Part shown: positions 22,112-36,495 of the stretch, one piece after another
How the letters are laid out: the number at the start of each line of letters is the position of its first letter
Numbering within the stretch: the first letter of the stretch is position 1
From: Paralvinella palmiformis
Lineage: Eukaryota; Annelida; Polychaeta; Terebellida; Alvinellidae
Reading direction: 5' to 3'
Assembly (NCBI GenBank): GCA_025642065.1
Contig: JAODUP010000041.1
Location: 1,255,001-1,319,000, forward strand
Length of the DNA: 64,000 bases
Position numbers and translations under genes: made by a program
The notes under the pieces: model-generated
Database searches by the model: none
The model's input: only the letters and a program-made list of their open reading frames with translations
Told to the model about the DNA's origin: nothing

Positions 22112-23970
22112 ATTTACCTTAAGAACCAGATGATTCGCCACTCGATCAATATCGTCACCAAAGCGTATTCGTCCACGTTTCAAATTTGCTCATCTGAATA
22201 AATATTATGAAGCAAACAGTGAAATAGGTTATATGTAAAAGTTAAAGGAAACACGGATGTACTTTCTAGTTTGACAAAGAAAGGAATTTATTATTTATTA
22301 CATAATAGTGAATAGTATGCGAAACTAATTAGTGGCGAATTAACCAGTTTAAATGATTATTTTTGCCTTTTCTCTGTTGGTCTAAGCAGGGTTCGGTGTT
22401 TCCATAAAAACGTCAAATAAGCCAATGATAGAAATATATTAAATGCGATCTTCAAACAAAGAGCAGATATCTTTTATTTATGAATGGCCCACAACTACAT
22501 ATCGTATTTATACAGCATGGAAGTGTCTTTATTGTATTGGCCCATAGCGTGTCAAACAAATATATATATTAAAGAGAAGTGAGCTGCGTCGTGTATGTTC
22601 TTCAACAAGGCGGCTACGAAAAAAAAAACCGGTCATAGCCACATTATGATTATTGAAACATCTGCACAATCTCGCCAATACATATTCGTTTAGAATGTGT
22701 TATGGAGTTCACGTTTTCCTCGTCACATGTAAAAACATTCCCGTTGTGAGGCAACACGAAGTTTCACATTCTACTAGCGTCCTTTTGCATATTATCCCGG
22801 GGCTGGCCAGCAGACTATGTAAAGAAAATACATTCGATACAACTTATACGATAACACGCATTACGTGGTTGATTTTGCGTATCTGATGCAGATGAACAAA
22901 CACTGCTTCGAAGCCAACAATAATTAACTTGTAGAGCGGGTTATTTGTAGATTCTGTTTTGTTATTCACACAATAACAAATATGATTATGATTTATGGTG
23001 TATATTTCAGTGCTTAAATTAAATTTTGAAATGGTTATGGCAGTGAAAGCTCTAAAATGATCATTAATATATAATAACTGTCAGTCATAAATCTAGAAAT
23101 ATTTAATTGCTACATCAGATCCATATTAAAAATAGATTAAACTTACAGGATAATAAGTTAAGTGGCTATTAGGCACTGGTTAAACTGGCAATCCAATAAA
23201 TCCTTTGCGGGAGATAAAATTATTATAAATGTGTTCGTTAATAGTATGAATTGAATGTATTGTCTTAAAGAAATTGATCAAATCCCATTGTCGCCTATCT
23301 TATTTATCTCTTTGTGTGTGTGTGCTAATTCGTATACGAACACCCAGAAAAATCATTATTTTGTAGCAAGATGTAGCCTGAGGATTACTTCACTCTTCAC
23401 AGTTCGGCGACAAAATTAGATTGTAAGAAACCATCTGAAAAATATTTTAAACCGAAAATTCTATATTTTGTTATTTTAATAACTCCCCACATAAATAAAT
23501 AGTCTTGTGGAAGTCTCCAAAGAACGAAAAATCGATTTAAACGACCAACTCTCCACAACTGTATTGGTCATGTGTATCAGATCTATAGCGCAGATTGTGA
23601 ATATATATTTTGTATGCATATTTCATGCTATGGAATATGATCATATTGCGGTGGTATATTAATTAATTACTAGATCAAAATATGGCAAGCAGTTAATACT
23701 TGTGAGGGCCACCCACGTACTTATTTCAAGATTCATCAACAAATCACAACCTCCAAACGACAGTTTTACATCATTTTTATTTACAAGTATACTATACAAA
23801 TATATCAACATAACAAGCATTTGTTTGATTGCTCAGTTCACATGTTTCTTGGATAAAGCTCTCTTACATATGCTCACAAGTATAAAGCTAAAAACCTGTG
23901 TACATCTTGCATACATTTCTAAAATACTTTTTCTGTGGATCAAAACATTAAAATGTTCATATACAAATAA

Positions 23971-24007
<37 letters not shown>

Positions 24008-24862
24008 CCATGGTGATGTATGTAAAACCATAATGACCATGTACAATGTGACATTTGTGTTGCTTCATGTCTGGGATCAGACACAGCACTTGTGCTAATC
24101 TACAATATAATGCTGTTTTGATTTCACAGATCCATCTCTAATCCCGAACCAAGACACAACTATGCAGTCTGTGAGAGCAATGCAGATTACAGGCAGACAA
24201 GTGACTATAGCAGTAGCTAACCTGACTGAGGTTTGCGGTCAAGAGTAGATTCCGTGGACATGGTTGAGACAGTGACAGCTCAGATATGTCACTGGATTTT
24301 AAACTAGGCACCGGGTCCAGCGAGATCTACAAGTTATATCATTAGTTTATTAGAGGACTTGCCACTGAAGCCCTAATACTGAACAACAATGATGCAAACA
24401 GTGTTTGTGCATGTGTGTGTGTTTCATACATGTAACTTCATAGCTATGTATGTTTTGTATGTTTGTGTGAGCACACGCACGCACGCGTGCGTGCGTGTGT
24501 GATTTACGTAATGACAAGCAATATACTCGTTGTCCACTTCATGTCAGCTAGTCTGACATCATAGATCACTCTACTAGAATACTAACAGCTCTGGAAATAA
24601 GGAACAGTGTTAAGAGAAGAGTTGCATGATGTGCAGCACAGACAGACAGACAGACACTCACTGACTCACACACACACACACACACACACAGCTTATAATA
24701 ATACTGATATTGAACAGTGTGTATGGTGTAAGACAGAAAGTATACAAAACACATCTATGACTTGTAACAAACATGCCACAGGATCATAACCTTTGATTTG
24801 GAGATCACTATCATTTTTCATCTGAAATCTACTTGTTTCAAACGTTTTCCTAACTCCAGTAG

Positions 24863-24903
<41 letters not shown>

Positions 24904-25284
24904 GCACGCACCGCAACGCACCGCAATTCTGAAGGAATGAATGCTAATGGTAAGTGAACCTAAAAACAAACAGCATGACCTTGAGAGCTAAGATACTCCT
25001 AATTATTCGACACTCCGAGGAATAACGCATCTAATTCAAAACGAATGATGACCAATTGACATCATGAAAATAATAATGTCAATCAGCACAGACTATCAAC
25101 TTAACATAGAGTATCCAAACACAGCTTACATCAGCTAGGGACAGTCTGAACAAATACAGGAAAACAGACATAAAACAGTTTTTTGTGTTGCAAATTACGC
25201 TAAAAATCGGTTAAATATCGCAATTCAAGTTTTGACAGTGTCCACTTCAGGTGGCTAGTTAAAAAACAGAGATGTAAAATATAC

Positions 25285-25326
<42 letters not shown>

Positions 25327-25469
25327 GCTATAACTGCTTCAATGCAGAATGAAATATAAAAAATGTGTGTAATGTAAACATAAAAAATTATGAAAGAAAA
25401 ACCGGTTATTGTACCTGTTACTGTACAGACTGTTGTGTTAAACTTGTGTTTAATATATATATATATATA

Positions 25470-25505
<36 letters not shown>

Positions 25506-26850
25506 ATTGAAAAAAGACAATATTTGGTTTCGGAAATATTGATTAAGCTATACATGATAGTTTCCAGTAGTTAATTTTTGACATCTTTAGCTGAAAATAC
25601 AAAACGATTGGCCAATGGAATTATTTCGTCCAAATCAACATTGTCAGCAAAACATTATCACAGTGCTGGCCACATTATTACTCTTCATAACTTTTAATGT
25701 ATACAGACACTTCAGTACATAAACATGCATCCTTACAGACACTTCAGTACATAAACATGCATCCCCGTCTTTTTACAGGAAAATATAAAATCATTGCTTC
25801 ATAAATAGCATTTCTAAAGTTACATTGCTAGAAGTTATGCATTTAATCCAGAAACACCTTCCTGTAACATAAATCAAACATCATTTGTGAATTTTAGCAG
25901 AAAGAATACAAAAAATATTTAACACTAGGCAATAAGCAACACAGACAGACAGGCACACACGCACGCGCGTGCTTTTAATTGTAGTTTCTGAAAGATGCCT
26001 TAATATTGGCTTTGTAAAGTTTGTAAATCTGAGACAATGTTGTTGTTTCCAGAAATGATGAGTTACACACTATTAGTAACATAATATAATGCAGACAAAA
26101 GATGGGAATCATACCAGTGACACACACACACAGAGAGGGAGAGAGAGAGAGACACGCACACACACACAAATACCAGAAGCCCAACCTTGGAATGAAAGAT
26201 TTAGTAAGAAGGAAGTTTCACGTACCTAATAAAATAAAACGCACTGTTACTAAGGAAAACAAAAATACCCAGAAACCTGTGAATGTATGTAACCAGGCAA
26301 GTGTGCACACATAACTGAAACAAGTATTATCTTCCAGGTCGATGGGAATATAAAATTAGAAATGCGAAATGAAATGCTTACAAAAACTGGAGCTAATAAG
26401 ACAAAACTGTTAGAATATAGACACCAACACTTACATTAGCAATAAATCTTTAACTTTTTACTTTGACATGTGAATATTAATTTGATTTCTCTTTGGTCCC
26501 TAACTGCTTCTCATGGGAAATGACGTAAGTAATTATATTCCATGTGTTGCACCCACTCATGAGATTTCCATCTCTCACTGTTTTTGTTTTGTTTGGCAGG
26601 TTTTTTTTTCTAAAAAAGTGAGGTAGATGTTTAAAAAGAAAACTGACAACACACACTTCAATAGAAGTCATTCACACATAAACTTACATGCATCACTGCA
26701 AACAAATCAGAGCAGAAAAAAATGCCATCATATGTTCCCAGCCACGAGATACAGGTGAAACAATTAGGAGACATTTCTCTCTCAAACAAGACGCCAATTT
26801 TTAGAAAACGTGACCTAGATGCACGTGGATCACTGTGGTAAAGACAGATG
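22112..26850. other. Intergenic region between GPATCH3 (5' end) and Mastermind (3' end)
   Basis: Tail-to-head spacing of about 4.7 kb containing the GPATCH3 promoter, which lacks an obvious TATA box. Repeats include (TA)n at 23.98 kb, (CA)n at 24.67 and 24.87 kb, TA blocks at 25.29 and 25.45 kb, and a 32-bp tandem duplication at 25.70 kb. I see no gene here. Confidence 0.6.
25703..25764. repeat. 32-bp tandem duplication
   Basis: The unit beginning ACAGACACTTCAGTACATAA is present twice, head to tail, with period 32 and no mismatch visible. Confidence 0.88.
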
Positions 26851-26851
26851 C

Positions 26852-26857
26852 TTTATT
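26852..26857 (-). terminator. Candidate polyadenylation signal of Mastermind
   Basis: TTTATT (AATAAA on the minus strand), about 1.1 kb past the Mastermind stop codon. It would give a 3' UTR spanning 26.85-27.96 kb, which is unusually low in microsatellites for this window. Confidence 0.35.
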
Positions 26858-27957
26858 CTATATCTGACACACACACACACACAGACACGCACACAGACAC
26901 AAAATAGCAAGGGTAAAATGTTTTACCAACGTTGATACTTCAGACAAACCCCAACTAAATGGAAACATCAGAATACGGCTGGCCAACGGACGCATACGAC
27001 AAAGTATATACTCACTACAACAGCACTGTTAAATAAACTGACACAGTTCAGGCAATAAGCAGCACATAACACAGGCAAAAGGCATACGGGCCAAATCCTT
27101 TGGTAGGTTGCATCTTTAATCGGCAGAAACCTGTGGTCTGAATCAGATCAAACCACCAACGCGTCACTGCGGGTATGCCCCAGTTCAGCATACCACAGTT
27201 CCAGTTCTCGGCAGTATTTGCATGTGCTAGTCTATTCAGTGTAAGGTGTACACAGTGGTGAATTATGATCAGTGGGCCGAAGAGAAAACCCCTTCATTTG
27301 TAGAGAGATAGAGAAAAAAATGTGCAAAACGTGAGCAGGATAACATTAGAGGCATACGGACAGTGTGTTGTCCGGAAGAGTATTTTTCTCACATGCGCCG
27401 ACACAGCGCCGGTGTCGTGAGTTTTAGCCAAGAAATGCAACATAATTCGGTGCGCTAACAATGAGGCTAACCACAGTACATGGGCATCCGATTGTCCATC
27501 GCTGATTTGAAGGAAGCACAACATGAATGTCCAATATTAAGTGGACAGCTCTGGGTAAACATCACCCAATCCCATTCTCCAGCCTAATCCCGATCCTCTT
27601 CCAGTAACAAGGCTAGATCTAGCAGACTGGAACGTTCCTTTGAAATGGGCCAGTCTCCAAAACCCACACTCCTATCATGAAAAGATTTGGCCAGCAGCTC
27701 TCATAAATCATCTATACGTACTTGGTCTGAACACAATATCAATTGTGGCCCTATAATTCAATTTCCAATAGCGGCGGCCGGGCCTCGACGGTCTGTAGTC
27801 CTGGTGTGAGTGTGTGTCTGTGTGGCGCAGCAATGTCCATATCTGAGTATTGTCAGTCTGTCCCTGTTATAATGTAGGGGCCTATCTCTGTGGCTCACTG
27901 CCCACAGCTTCCACTTCTAGCACCGCTTGATTGACTGTGTCCAATACAATATGATAT

Positions 27958-30930
27958 TCACTTGCCATTGCCCAAGATATCATCTATGAAATTATTGAAG
28001 TCCGATGGATTTGTGGAATCGAATAAGTCTGTATTGCCAGATGCGGGATTGTCTAAGAAATCCAGAGCAAATTCAGGTCCAGATGGGTTAGTACGCACAC
28101 TCTGAGGTCCCTGGGATACAGGATGAGGCATGGGATGACCTTGGGGCCCTGAAAAGGCTGGATTCTGACCGCCTGGGTGACCTTGACCAGGATGACCTTG
28201 TGGGCCAGGTCCTGTGCCCACCCCTTGGGAACTGGGGGGGCCTTGAGCAGGTGTATGCATTTGAGATGGAGGTATGTTCGGATGAGATGTTACTGGTGAT
28301 AGCATGGGACCCGGTTGGTTCATGCCCATTGGCTGTCCATTATGATGTTGCATACTCATATGCTGCTGCTGAGCCATATGCATTCCAGGTGGCATTGGTG
28401 AATTACCAGGTTGTATGTGAGGTCCATGAGGTACTTGTGCTGGTGGTCCCATGCGAGGACCAACCATACCACCACCTCCACCACCACCAGGCATCATGTG
28501 ACGCTGTTGCGGGTGAGGCATGCACTGGTGATGAGCCACAGCCATGGCCTGTTGCTGCGACATTTGCATATGATGTCCTTCCATACCACCACCTGGCATG
28601 TTCATGTTAGCATGGTAACCACTAGTGGGATAGCTTCCTGGATACTGCATCATGCCCTGAGGGCCCATGTTCGGCCGCATACCCGTAGGATAGTTCGTTA
28701 CTGGCATAGCCATGCCAGGATGATGATGGTGAGGTGCCATCATAGGTCGTGGCCAATCGGCTGGATTTCTTTGGTGGGATATATTTAGTCCTTCAGGACC
28801 AACATTGACATTTGGTGGCCTCTGTCCTCTCATGATGGCACTGGTGTATGAAGATGTGCTTTGTTTGCTTGACTTACTGGAGCCAGTGCCATTTGGCATA
28901 TTTTGCTGTGACATAGAGTATGGTGGAGCTGGTCGTGGTCCAACCCCTGATACAGTCGGTGCTCCAGATCCACTAGACTGCATCGTGTTCTCATCAATGT
29001 GGTTCATACCAACCATCTGTGGATGGGGTATCATCTGACCACCATGTCCGGGTCCCATTTCTGTCTTTATCATCCGCTGATGATACATCATATCCTGTCC
29101 AGTACTGCCTGGCGTGGATGAGGCAGATTGAGGTGTCTGATTAACCATGTTCTGCATTGTCTGCAGGGGATTCGATGACTCCTGCATGTTTGGCCCATTG
29201 CTGCCCACAAAATTTGCCATACTGGCACCCCCTGCTGGGGGCTTATATTCCGGTGGTGGATGAGATGGCGCAGAACCCATGTACTGTCTCATTGGCTGCT
29301 GATTGACAAGTGCCAGTTTATCGGGGCCTTGTTGTGGATACATGCCAGATGGCATTTTCATGTCCTCTTGTGGCCCCATGTATGGTCCTCCTTTATGGGT
29401 CTGTGGTCTGATTGTAGAGCCCTGTGACATGCTAAATGACTGTTGCTGTGCTAACGATATGTGCTGTGGTCTAGGACCACCCGGTCCTGTATGGATCTGC
29501 ATCTGCTGACTCTGGGACATGTTCACTGTCTGCTGCGTTGATCCAGCATTGTTCCCAGCACTTGATGTCACCTGCATATGCTGACTCTGTTTGATGTGCA
29601 TCTGAGCGCCATCTGTAGGATAACTACTCTGTCCTGTTGAGACACCTGCCTGACTGAACTGTGCGTGCACTTGGTTTTGAAGTTGCTGCAGTGACGACGA
29701 AGGAGCACTGGACACAGCTGAGTCAGGAAAATGGGACAACGGTTTAGTGGCACCAGAATTCAATCCTGGCTCCAGTTTTGGCACATTCTTTCCTGGAAAG
29801 TTCGGTGCCTGCTGCGAATCAGTCCTGGCCATGTTTGACACTGGCCCTTGGTTCCCATTGGGTGACCCATAAGGATACATATTTGGAACCTGAGGGCCAT
29901 TGCCCATATTGTACATATATGGTGAGAAGGGACCAGGTCGTCTCGGATATCCATCCAGTAAGTTTTCGGTTAGATGTGATGGCATTGGACCCTTCATGGG
30001 TTCATACTCTGGTTGATGTTGGGCTGCCATCTGTCGAAGAGTCTCGGCAGCTGGCCCAGTATCACCAAGCAGCGTTGGCACTTGACCAACTCCAGGACTC
30101 GTCCCGGGGCCGGGTGGTCCCGACTGGGGACGCGGATATCCAGGCATGGGCATAGCTCCTTGGCCACCCATATTGGTGAAGTTCTGACCGTTGGGGCTGC
30201 CGGCAGTGTTAACTGACTCACCAAACATACCTCCCAGTGTGGAGGGGTGCGAGTCCTTTCTCTCACGCCCCACGTTACTGCCACCCTTCTTACACTCACC
30301 ACTGTTGTGGCTGCTGTTAGTAGCAGCAAGCGTGACTTGCTGCTGCTGTGTGCTCTGCACCACCGTAGTCGTCTGCTGTTCCGTGTACTTTGGATTCACT
30401 AGATTCTTACTGTTGCTATCCACCGTCTCCTGACTTGGAGCGCCATCATTGTACATTAAGTCCTGAAATACACCTGGAGACAACTGGTTGAGAAATGCTT
30501 CTAGTTCATCGTCAACGAAATCTGGGAATGATGCCTGACTGGAATTTGACGCTGCGCTAGCACTGGTTGGCCCCTTGTGGGTGCTATCCGAGGTATCCTG
30601 TGGTTCCTGTTTACAGATATTCCCATTTGTCTGAATGGTTGAGGTCTGATTAATGTTACTCTCTGATGATGGAGCGCTGGTACTGTTATTGTTACCAGTG
30701 TGAATTGTGGAGCTAACTGTCAGTTTAATCTTGCTCGTTTGGTTACCATCCTGGTCACCTTGAGAGTTTATCTGTTGTATAATGTTTACAGACACCTGAC
30801 TGTGTAGACAAGCATTAAGGTTGACTTTCTTGTTGCCTGTCTGCGATGAATGGTCATCGTTCTCATCGAAGTTATAGATGTGATCAACTGTTGCACCTTG
30901 ATTATGATCGTGATCAGTCTTTCTTCGCTT
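27958..30930 (-). CDS. mam: Mastermind exon 2 (giant exon)
   Basis: Acceptor TTATTCTTGCAG, then AAG CGA AGA AAG (KRRKTD, possible nuclear localisation signal). It stays open for 990 codons to TGA at 27960-27958. It carries the acidic activation-type segments and long Gln/Gly/Pro/Met-rich tracts, including a His run (PHHHHPG) and a Gly run. Antisense open frames over it are composition artefacts. Confidence 0.92.
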   Translation of the reverse strand, partial: KRRKTDHDHNQGATVDHIYNFDENDDHSSQTGNKKVNLNACLHSQVSVNIIQQINSQGDQDGNQTSKIKLTVSSTIHTGNNNSTSAPSSESNINQTSTIQTNGNICKQEPQDTSDSTHKGPTSASAASNSSQASFPDFVDDELEAFLNQLSPGVFQDLMYNDGAPSQETVDSNSKNLVNPKYTEQQTTTVVQSTQQQQVTLAATNSSHNSGECKKGGSNVGRERKDSHPSTLGGMFGESVNTAGSPNGQNFTNMGGQGAMPMPGYPRPQSGPPGPGTSPGVGQVPTLLGDTGPAAETLRQMAAQHQPEYEPMKGPMPSHLTENLLDGYPRRPGPFSPYMYNMGNGPQVPNMYPYGSPNGNQGPVSNMARTDSQQAPNFPGKNVPKLEPGLNSGATKPLSHFPDSAVSSAPSSSLQQLQNQVHAQFSQAGVSTGQSSYPTDGAQMHIKQSQHMQVTSSAGNNAGSTQQTVNMSQSQQMQIHTGPGGPRPQHISLAQQQSFSMSQGSTIRPQTHKGGPYMGPQEDMKMPSGMYPQQGPDKLALVNQQPMRQYMGSAPSHPPPEYKPPAGGASMANFVGSNGPNMQESSNPLQTMQNMVNQTPQSASSTPGSTGQDMMYHQRMIKTEMGPGHGGQMIPHPQMVGMNHIDENTMQSSGSGAPTVSGVGPRPAPPYSMSQQNMPNGTGSSKSSKQSTSSYTSAIMRGQRPPNVNVGPEGLNISHQRNPADWPRPMMAPHHHHPGMAMPVTNYPTGMRPNMGPQGMMQYPGSYPTSGYHANMNMPGGGMEGHHMQMSQQQAMAVAHHQCMPHPQQRHMMPGGGGGGGMVGPRMGPPAQVPHGPHIQPGNSPMPPGMHMAQQQHMSMQHHNGQPMGMNQPGPMLSPVTSHPNIPPSQMHTPAQGPPSSQGVGTGPGPQGHPGQGHPGGQNPAFSGPQGHPMPHPVSQGPQSVRTNPSGPEFALDFLDNPASGNTDLFDSTNPSDFNNFIDDILGNGK

Positions 30931-31418
30931 CTGCAAGAATAAAATGGAATGTACATAATTGAAACAACGGAAAAAATCTTATCAACAGAACAGATTCTTC
31001 CCTAACTGTCATGCAGCATTTAATTAGGACAGAATTAAATGTCTCAAAAGCAATGAGCAAGATATGATATTATGAACAATATTCTGAAACAGGTTGCCTT
31101 GAACAGAACACTAATATTTAAAACAAATTCAGTAATCAAATTTATTGCATTTTGAATGACAGTAGTAGAATAATCCCTTAAAAAGCATACATAAAATTAC
31201 ATTAAATATCTGTTGCAAAAAAAAGACATCAATCATAATATTACTGCCACAGATCAGCATATTACTTTTGTTATATGATTGATAATATTGGCATACATTT
31301 AAGTCTCTCCTCAAATTCTCATACAAAATACAGTGAATGACCAGTCAATATAGTGATCAGGCATAATTAACTCATGAGACCACCTTGGCACAGTGTTCCT
31401 AGCAGTAGACCAATGGCA

Positions 31419-31452
<34 letters not shown>

Positions 31453-31740
31453 ACACACACACAGACACAAACACACACACACACACACACACAAACTATT
31501 ATATGACAGCAAGACAAGAAATGCTGCCAGGTTTTTGTCTTTGTGAAATGAGACTTGAATATTTAATGATATTCAGCATTAACTGTTGCTGACAAGAAGC
31601 CAGTGCTGGGCCATGCTATCACATCACAAACCAAATAACTCCTACAGGCATCAGACACACAATGTCCTCAACCACAATACTGCCTCTACAGTGCTCGTTA
31701 ATTCATCAACTACAGTAACTGTTATTATTATACACTAATA

Positions 31741-31793
<53 letters not shown>

Positions 31794-33213
31794 GGTGTGC
31801 AAGAATAATAATTATATAAAGCAACCAAAAATATTTAAAAAAACAGTTGTTGTACCAGTGTCTCCATTCATATTACCTGCATCTGTGACAAAAAGATTAA
31901 AGAATAGTGCAGGAATGTTTTATTTAAGCTAACAAAATAAACTATATTTTAAAACTACATCAAGATAAGAGTCTAAAATGAATGAGCAAAAGGTGGGCAG
32001 TTCAAATAAATGTCACACACACACACACACACACACACTCACTCACACTCACACATAGAGAGAGAGAGAGAGGGGGTGAGCCTGCCAAGCAAGAAACAGT
32101 ATAGGAGTACAAATTTTGAAAGCATAGGCAAGCATTTTCATTTCAATCACACTCAGTGTAGGTGCCAGAACACATTTCGGTTTCATTTATTCTGAAGTAA
32201 ACGAGAAACCGAGAGTGTGATGTCTGGGCATCTATCTGGCCCAGTTTTGTCTAGGCTGATACACATCTAGGCAATATTCACCGCACATAGTCATATCATA
32301 TGTACTGTTATATGATACCTGAGCACTAGCATACATTATACAATATTCACTATCAAATAATCTGCACTTTTTTCAGTACTGGCCTAATTACACTGCACCA
32401 AATGTTACATAAAACACGAAGAGCAGGCCCCAAAAAGGAGAAACAATTGCCGTAATAGAATTTTGTCAAGATAACTTATAATGGAAAGGGGAAAATCAAT
32501 TAGCCACAATAATGCCAATCGATATTTCGCAGCCACAAAGCGTATAGGTCTTGTTATTTTTTTTTAATGCCCTGCTCTGCTCTACTAGACAACGCAGTCT
32601 GATCAATGTCAGTAGAGTTACGCTGGGTCTATCCGGAGAATGGCGTCTGGATGAGACAATGAATGGGCGACATCTTACACTGGATTAATGTTATCAAGTC
32701 AGTTTGGTGTTAGGGTCTTATCAACTGTTAATGGCTGGCAACCTTTAATGTGATGGCGCAAGTATCATTATCATCATCATCATCATCATCATCAAAAAGA
32801 TGGTGTTCTAAAATTAGTCACGAAAAATGAAAGCGTTCACAAGATGTCTGAGAGTTTTAATCAGAATCCACAGAAGGTAGAAATAAACAAACAAATCACA
32901 TATAGAATAAAATTGTCACTAGAAAACAGGATCATTGCACTCCATCATTTATATGCACACACACGCACGCACGCACGCGCGCATATATATATATAGAGAG
33001 AGAGAAAGAAATTGTTGTAACACACTGAAAGATGAAGATTGTACCTATTCCAAATGATGAGTTTCATAAGAGGAGGCTGTCAAATGTACAAGTATATGAG
33101 CCGCTTGTATCTAGACACACACACACATACAATATATATATATATATATATATATGGTTATAGCAGCTAGTCTATTAGTTGCTACTCCTGCGTCTGGCTG
33201 GTCCCACTGGTAA

Positions 33214-33258
<45 letters not shown>

Positions 33259-33585
33259 TTACAGTGGCTGGCCACAGTAAATAAATAGCCAGTCAAGTGT
33301 CAGGGTGGTAGGTGCCTCAGTGTGGGGGGGGGGCGCTCCCTGTGACCAGTGGCCAATACAGCATAAACCAAGGCCAGATTTTCAGTTTTCCCGCCACAAT
33401 TTCCCCAAGAAGGCGTGTTGGTCTAAACGCTTCCCCCCCCCCACAGCTCAGAGACATCTACCAGAGGCTTTGTGTGTGCATGGACCATTTCACCAGTGAT
33501 AGAGAGAATCAGCTGGTCAGAGTAAAGACCGATAGGCTGGGTATGCTCAACCCTGCCAGTATGTCCTCCCCCTGCCCCAATGACA

Positions 33586-33616
<31 letters not shown>

Positions 33617-36460
33617 GTGTCCACATTAAGCAGTGAGTCAGTGGATTTTCCTTAGTAAGAGCAGCTCAGCCAACCATTCATCTCACACACACACACACAC
33701 ACACATTTACTGCTGCGACACACACACACACACACACACTACTACTACTACTACTACTACTAAGGTAGAAACATACACCATTACTACTGGTAGAAACACG
33801 CACACACAAACTATTACTGCTGGTAGAAACACACACACAATGCCGAAAAGTGAAATCTTTCACGACAATAACAAACCATGTACTTTGAAAATCAGAGCTT
33901 AAGGGACTAATTAATAGTTGAAAATACAATAGAGTTATCTGACAATTAGACCTAGTCCACAGATCTATAATATCCCTTCGTGTCTGGTATACTATTTGGT
34001 GGCTGGTTGTCTTCGCACAAGTGCTAGAAATTACACCTTTCTGTCAGCAAGCCATTCTTCATCTCCCCTTCTATTCATTGATGGTGAGGTATGATCTCTT
34101 TGTTATCAATTGTTAGAGTGTGAAAACAGTAATTGAGCTTGCTGTCATGGCTAACGGATGGCCAGCTTCGCATACCATCAGAAATATACCGGAGATATTT
34201 CACGGTGGAACGTACCAGATTCCTGGGATAACTGGTCTCAGTGTGTGATCTGACAGGACTTGAATTTGAATCTCCCTCCCTCCAAATAAGTACGCGCACG
34301 CGCGCACACACACACACGCACACACACGCACACACACACACACACACTGCTGCATCCATTTGGTCCATCTGAAAATAAATGTCCAAACACCATTATTTCA
34401 CAATGGTATATGAGACAGATGGACCATATCCAGAAGAGGACTGGGGAGGGGGTGGTCGAACCAACTCTTAGTAATATTTTTCTACATACTGGGGACAAAT
34501 GTGGGCAGGACTTCCATAAGAAATCCACTAAATTCAGAAAGGAGATAAGGTACAACCAGTGCGGACGCCTACAAACACGGGGACACTAATCGCCATGTTA
34601 TAACTTACTGATTTCGGAGGCACTGCTGCGTCTAGACTCATTAATCCAAACAGAACTATCCAGACAGGAAAAGTTAAATTGCACATCGCTTAGAAAGGAT
34701 GACAATGGCAATGATGGTCGTGATGATGATGATGATGACGATGATGTTGTTGTTGTTGACTGTTAATTCATCACGAACAATGCTGTTACGAAGACGGAGT
34801 AATGCCACATGTCTATGGAATCATTCGTTACAAATCATGTCAGCACGTAATGTCTAACAAATCAAAACCAAATCAGAGTTCCATCTGCGGCGGCGAACAA
34901 CCAACCATCCGGTATCAATTTGAAACACTAAGGATAACATTATCTGTGCGGAAGATGAGCTTTAAATAAACAAGTATCATCACCGCCACTCTTCTACATA
35001 GAACATATATTTGGCGGGGTATTTCATCAAGCTGAGATCCGCCTATGGCACCGCACAGTCAGACACATCAAATTAAAAGATGTTCATAATTTGATATCAA
35101 CCGTTATCCCAAGAGGTTAGGCCATAGAGTACCAGTATAGGGTTGGTGTAGTTTATACCCCGCTATCTGGACTAATGGCTCCAGGTTGACCGCTAAAAGA
35201 AATATATGCGCTCATCAGACGACCGGATACCGGAGCGGACTAGAACAGTTGGTTCGTATACAAATACATTAATTGAAATAAGACCATTTATGGTGGGTTA
35301 TAGTCAGACGAGCGCCACAGAGAACAGCTGTATGTAGCCACTGCCGCTATCCAAACACAGTTAAGATCAGACGAGGCCGTTCGTAGACGATAACAAATAT
35401 GAATATGTACCACATGGATCGGTTTATATATGTCATGCAGCATACCACACGATCATTAAGACTATACACAGTGGTTAAGATGAAACAAAGAAAGATCGGA
35501 ACTGTCCCACCTGAAATCAAATGCTTCAACACTGTTGCAAAGGATAAGATTGAACCAAATCTGAATTAAAAAACCCACTAAATACTAAACCGTCATCAAA
35601 ATGTGCGTGGACAAGAAAACTGGTTCATAATATCAGATGGCAACCAATCTCTGGACATACTATTAGTACTCCACCGACCTGCTATAAACATCATCAGAAG
35701 CGGCTATCCTAAATCCATACAGAGGTTGCCACAGGTCAAGGTCGGGTCAGATTCATAACCGAGCGAGTACAACAACAGTCCATCTCGGGCTGGCGCCGTA
35801 CAAGGCATCTAGGTACCAAGCGGAGCCGATACCGCCGAGAGATTCTGAACCTAAAACAGGAATTGGCTGGAGGACTGTAACAAGGATCCACTTTATCCTG
35901 GACAAGTCAGCTTCATACATTTTTAACACAGCCACCAGTACTCAGACTGTGACCTTTAACTCTATAATATACCGAACTAAATGTCTTATGGATGTTTGTA
36001 GAATTAAAGCAATAAATAAAACATAGATGAAATTAATCCCTGTTAATGCCAGTGTAGAAATATCCATTAAATAACATTTGGATAGCTGCTGCTGCTGCTA
36101 CTTCAGTGTATCAGATAGACATAATACTTGCCAGTCTGATATTTAATGGGAGGGTGTAATTGGTGAGTTTTGGGATGGGTAAGATGGATGAACAACAACA
36201 AAACCGACAAACAAATATTCAAACAAACACGCGACCGCGCGAGAATGAGTTATCCTGTTGTAAGTTAACTACTCACTGCGTGGAAGAGATCAATCAAGGT
36301 ATAATGATCTGGCAATGAATTATGTATTGCTAACTGACAGGTGTTCTATTTAGTTTTATATAATTTGTCACTGATACAGTAGAAACTAACAAAGACTTGC
36401 CGGTACACCTGTTTGTTAAACACATATTAATGTTGTGTGTATTTGTGTGCGCGCGCACAC

Positions 36461-36495
<35 letters not shown>

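Noticed and set aside
27294..27524. 76-codon minus-strand open frame downstream of Mastermind
   Set aside because: Lies in the probable 3' UTR, with no recognisable domain.
28200..30433. Several plus-strand open frames antisense to Mastermind exon 2
   Set aside because: They are mirror artefacts of the low-complexity Gly/Pro/Gln/Met coding sequence on the other strand.
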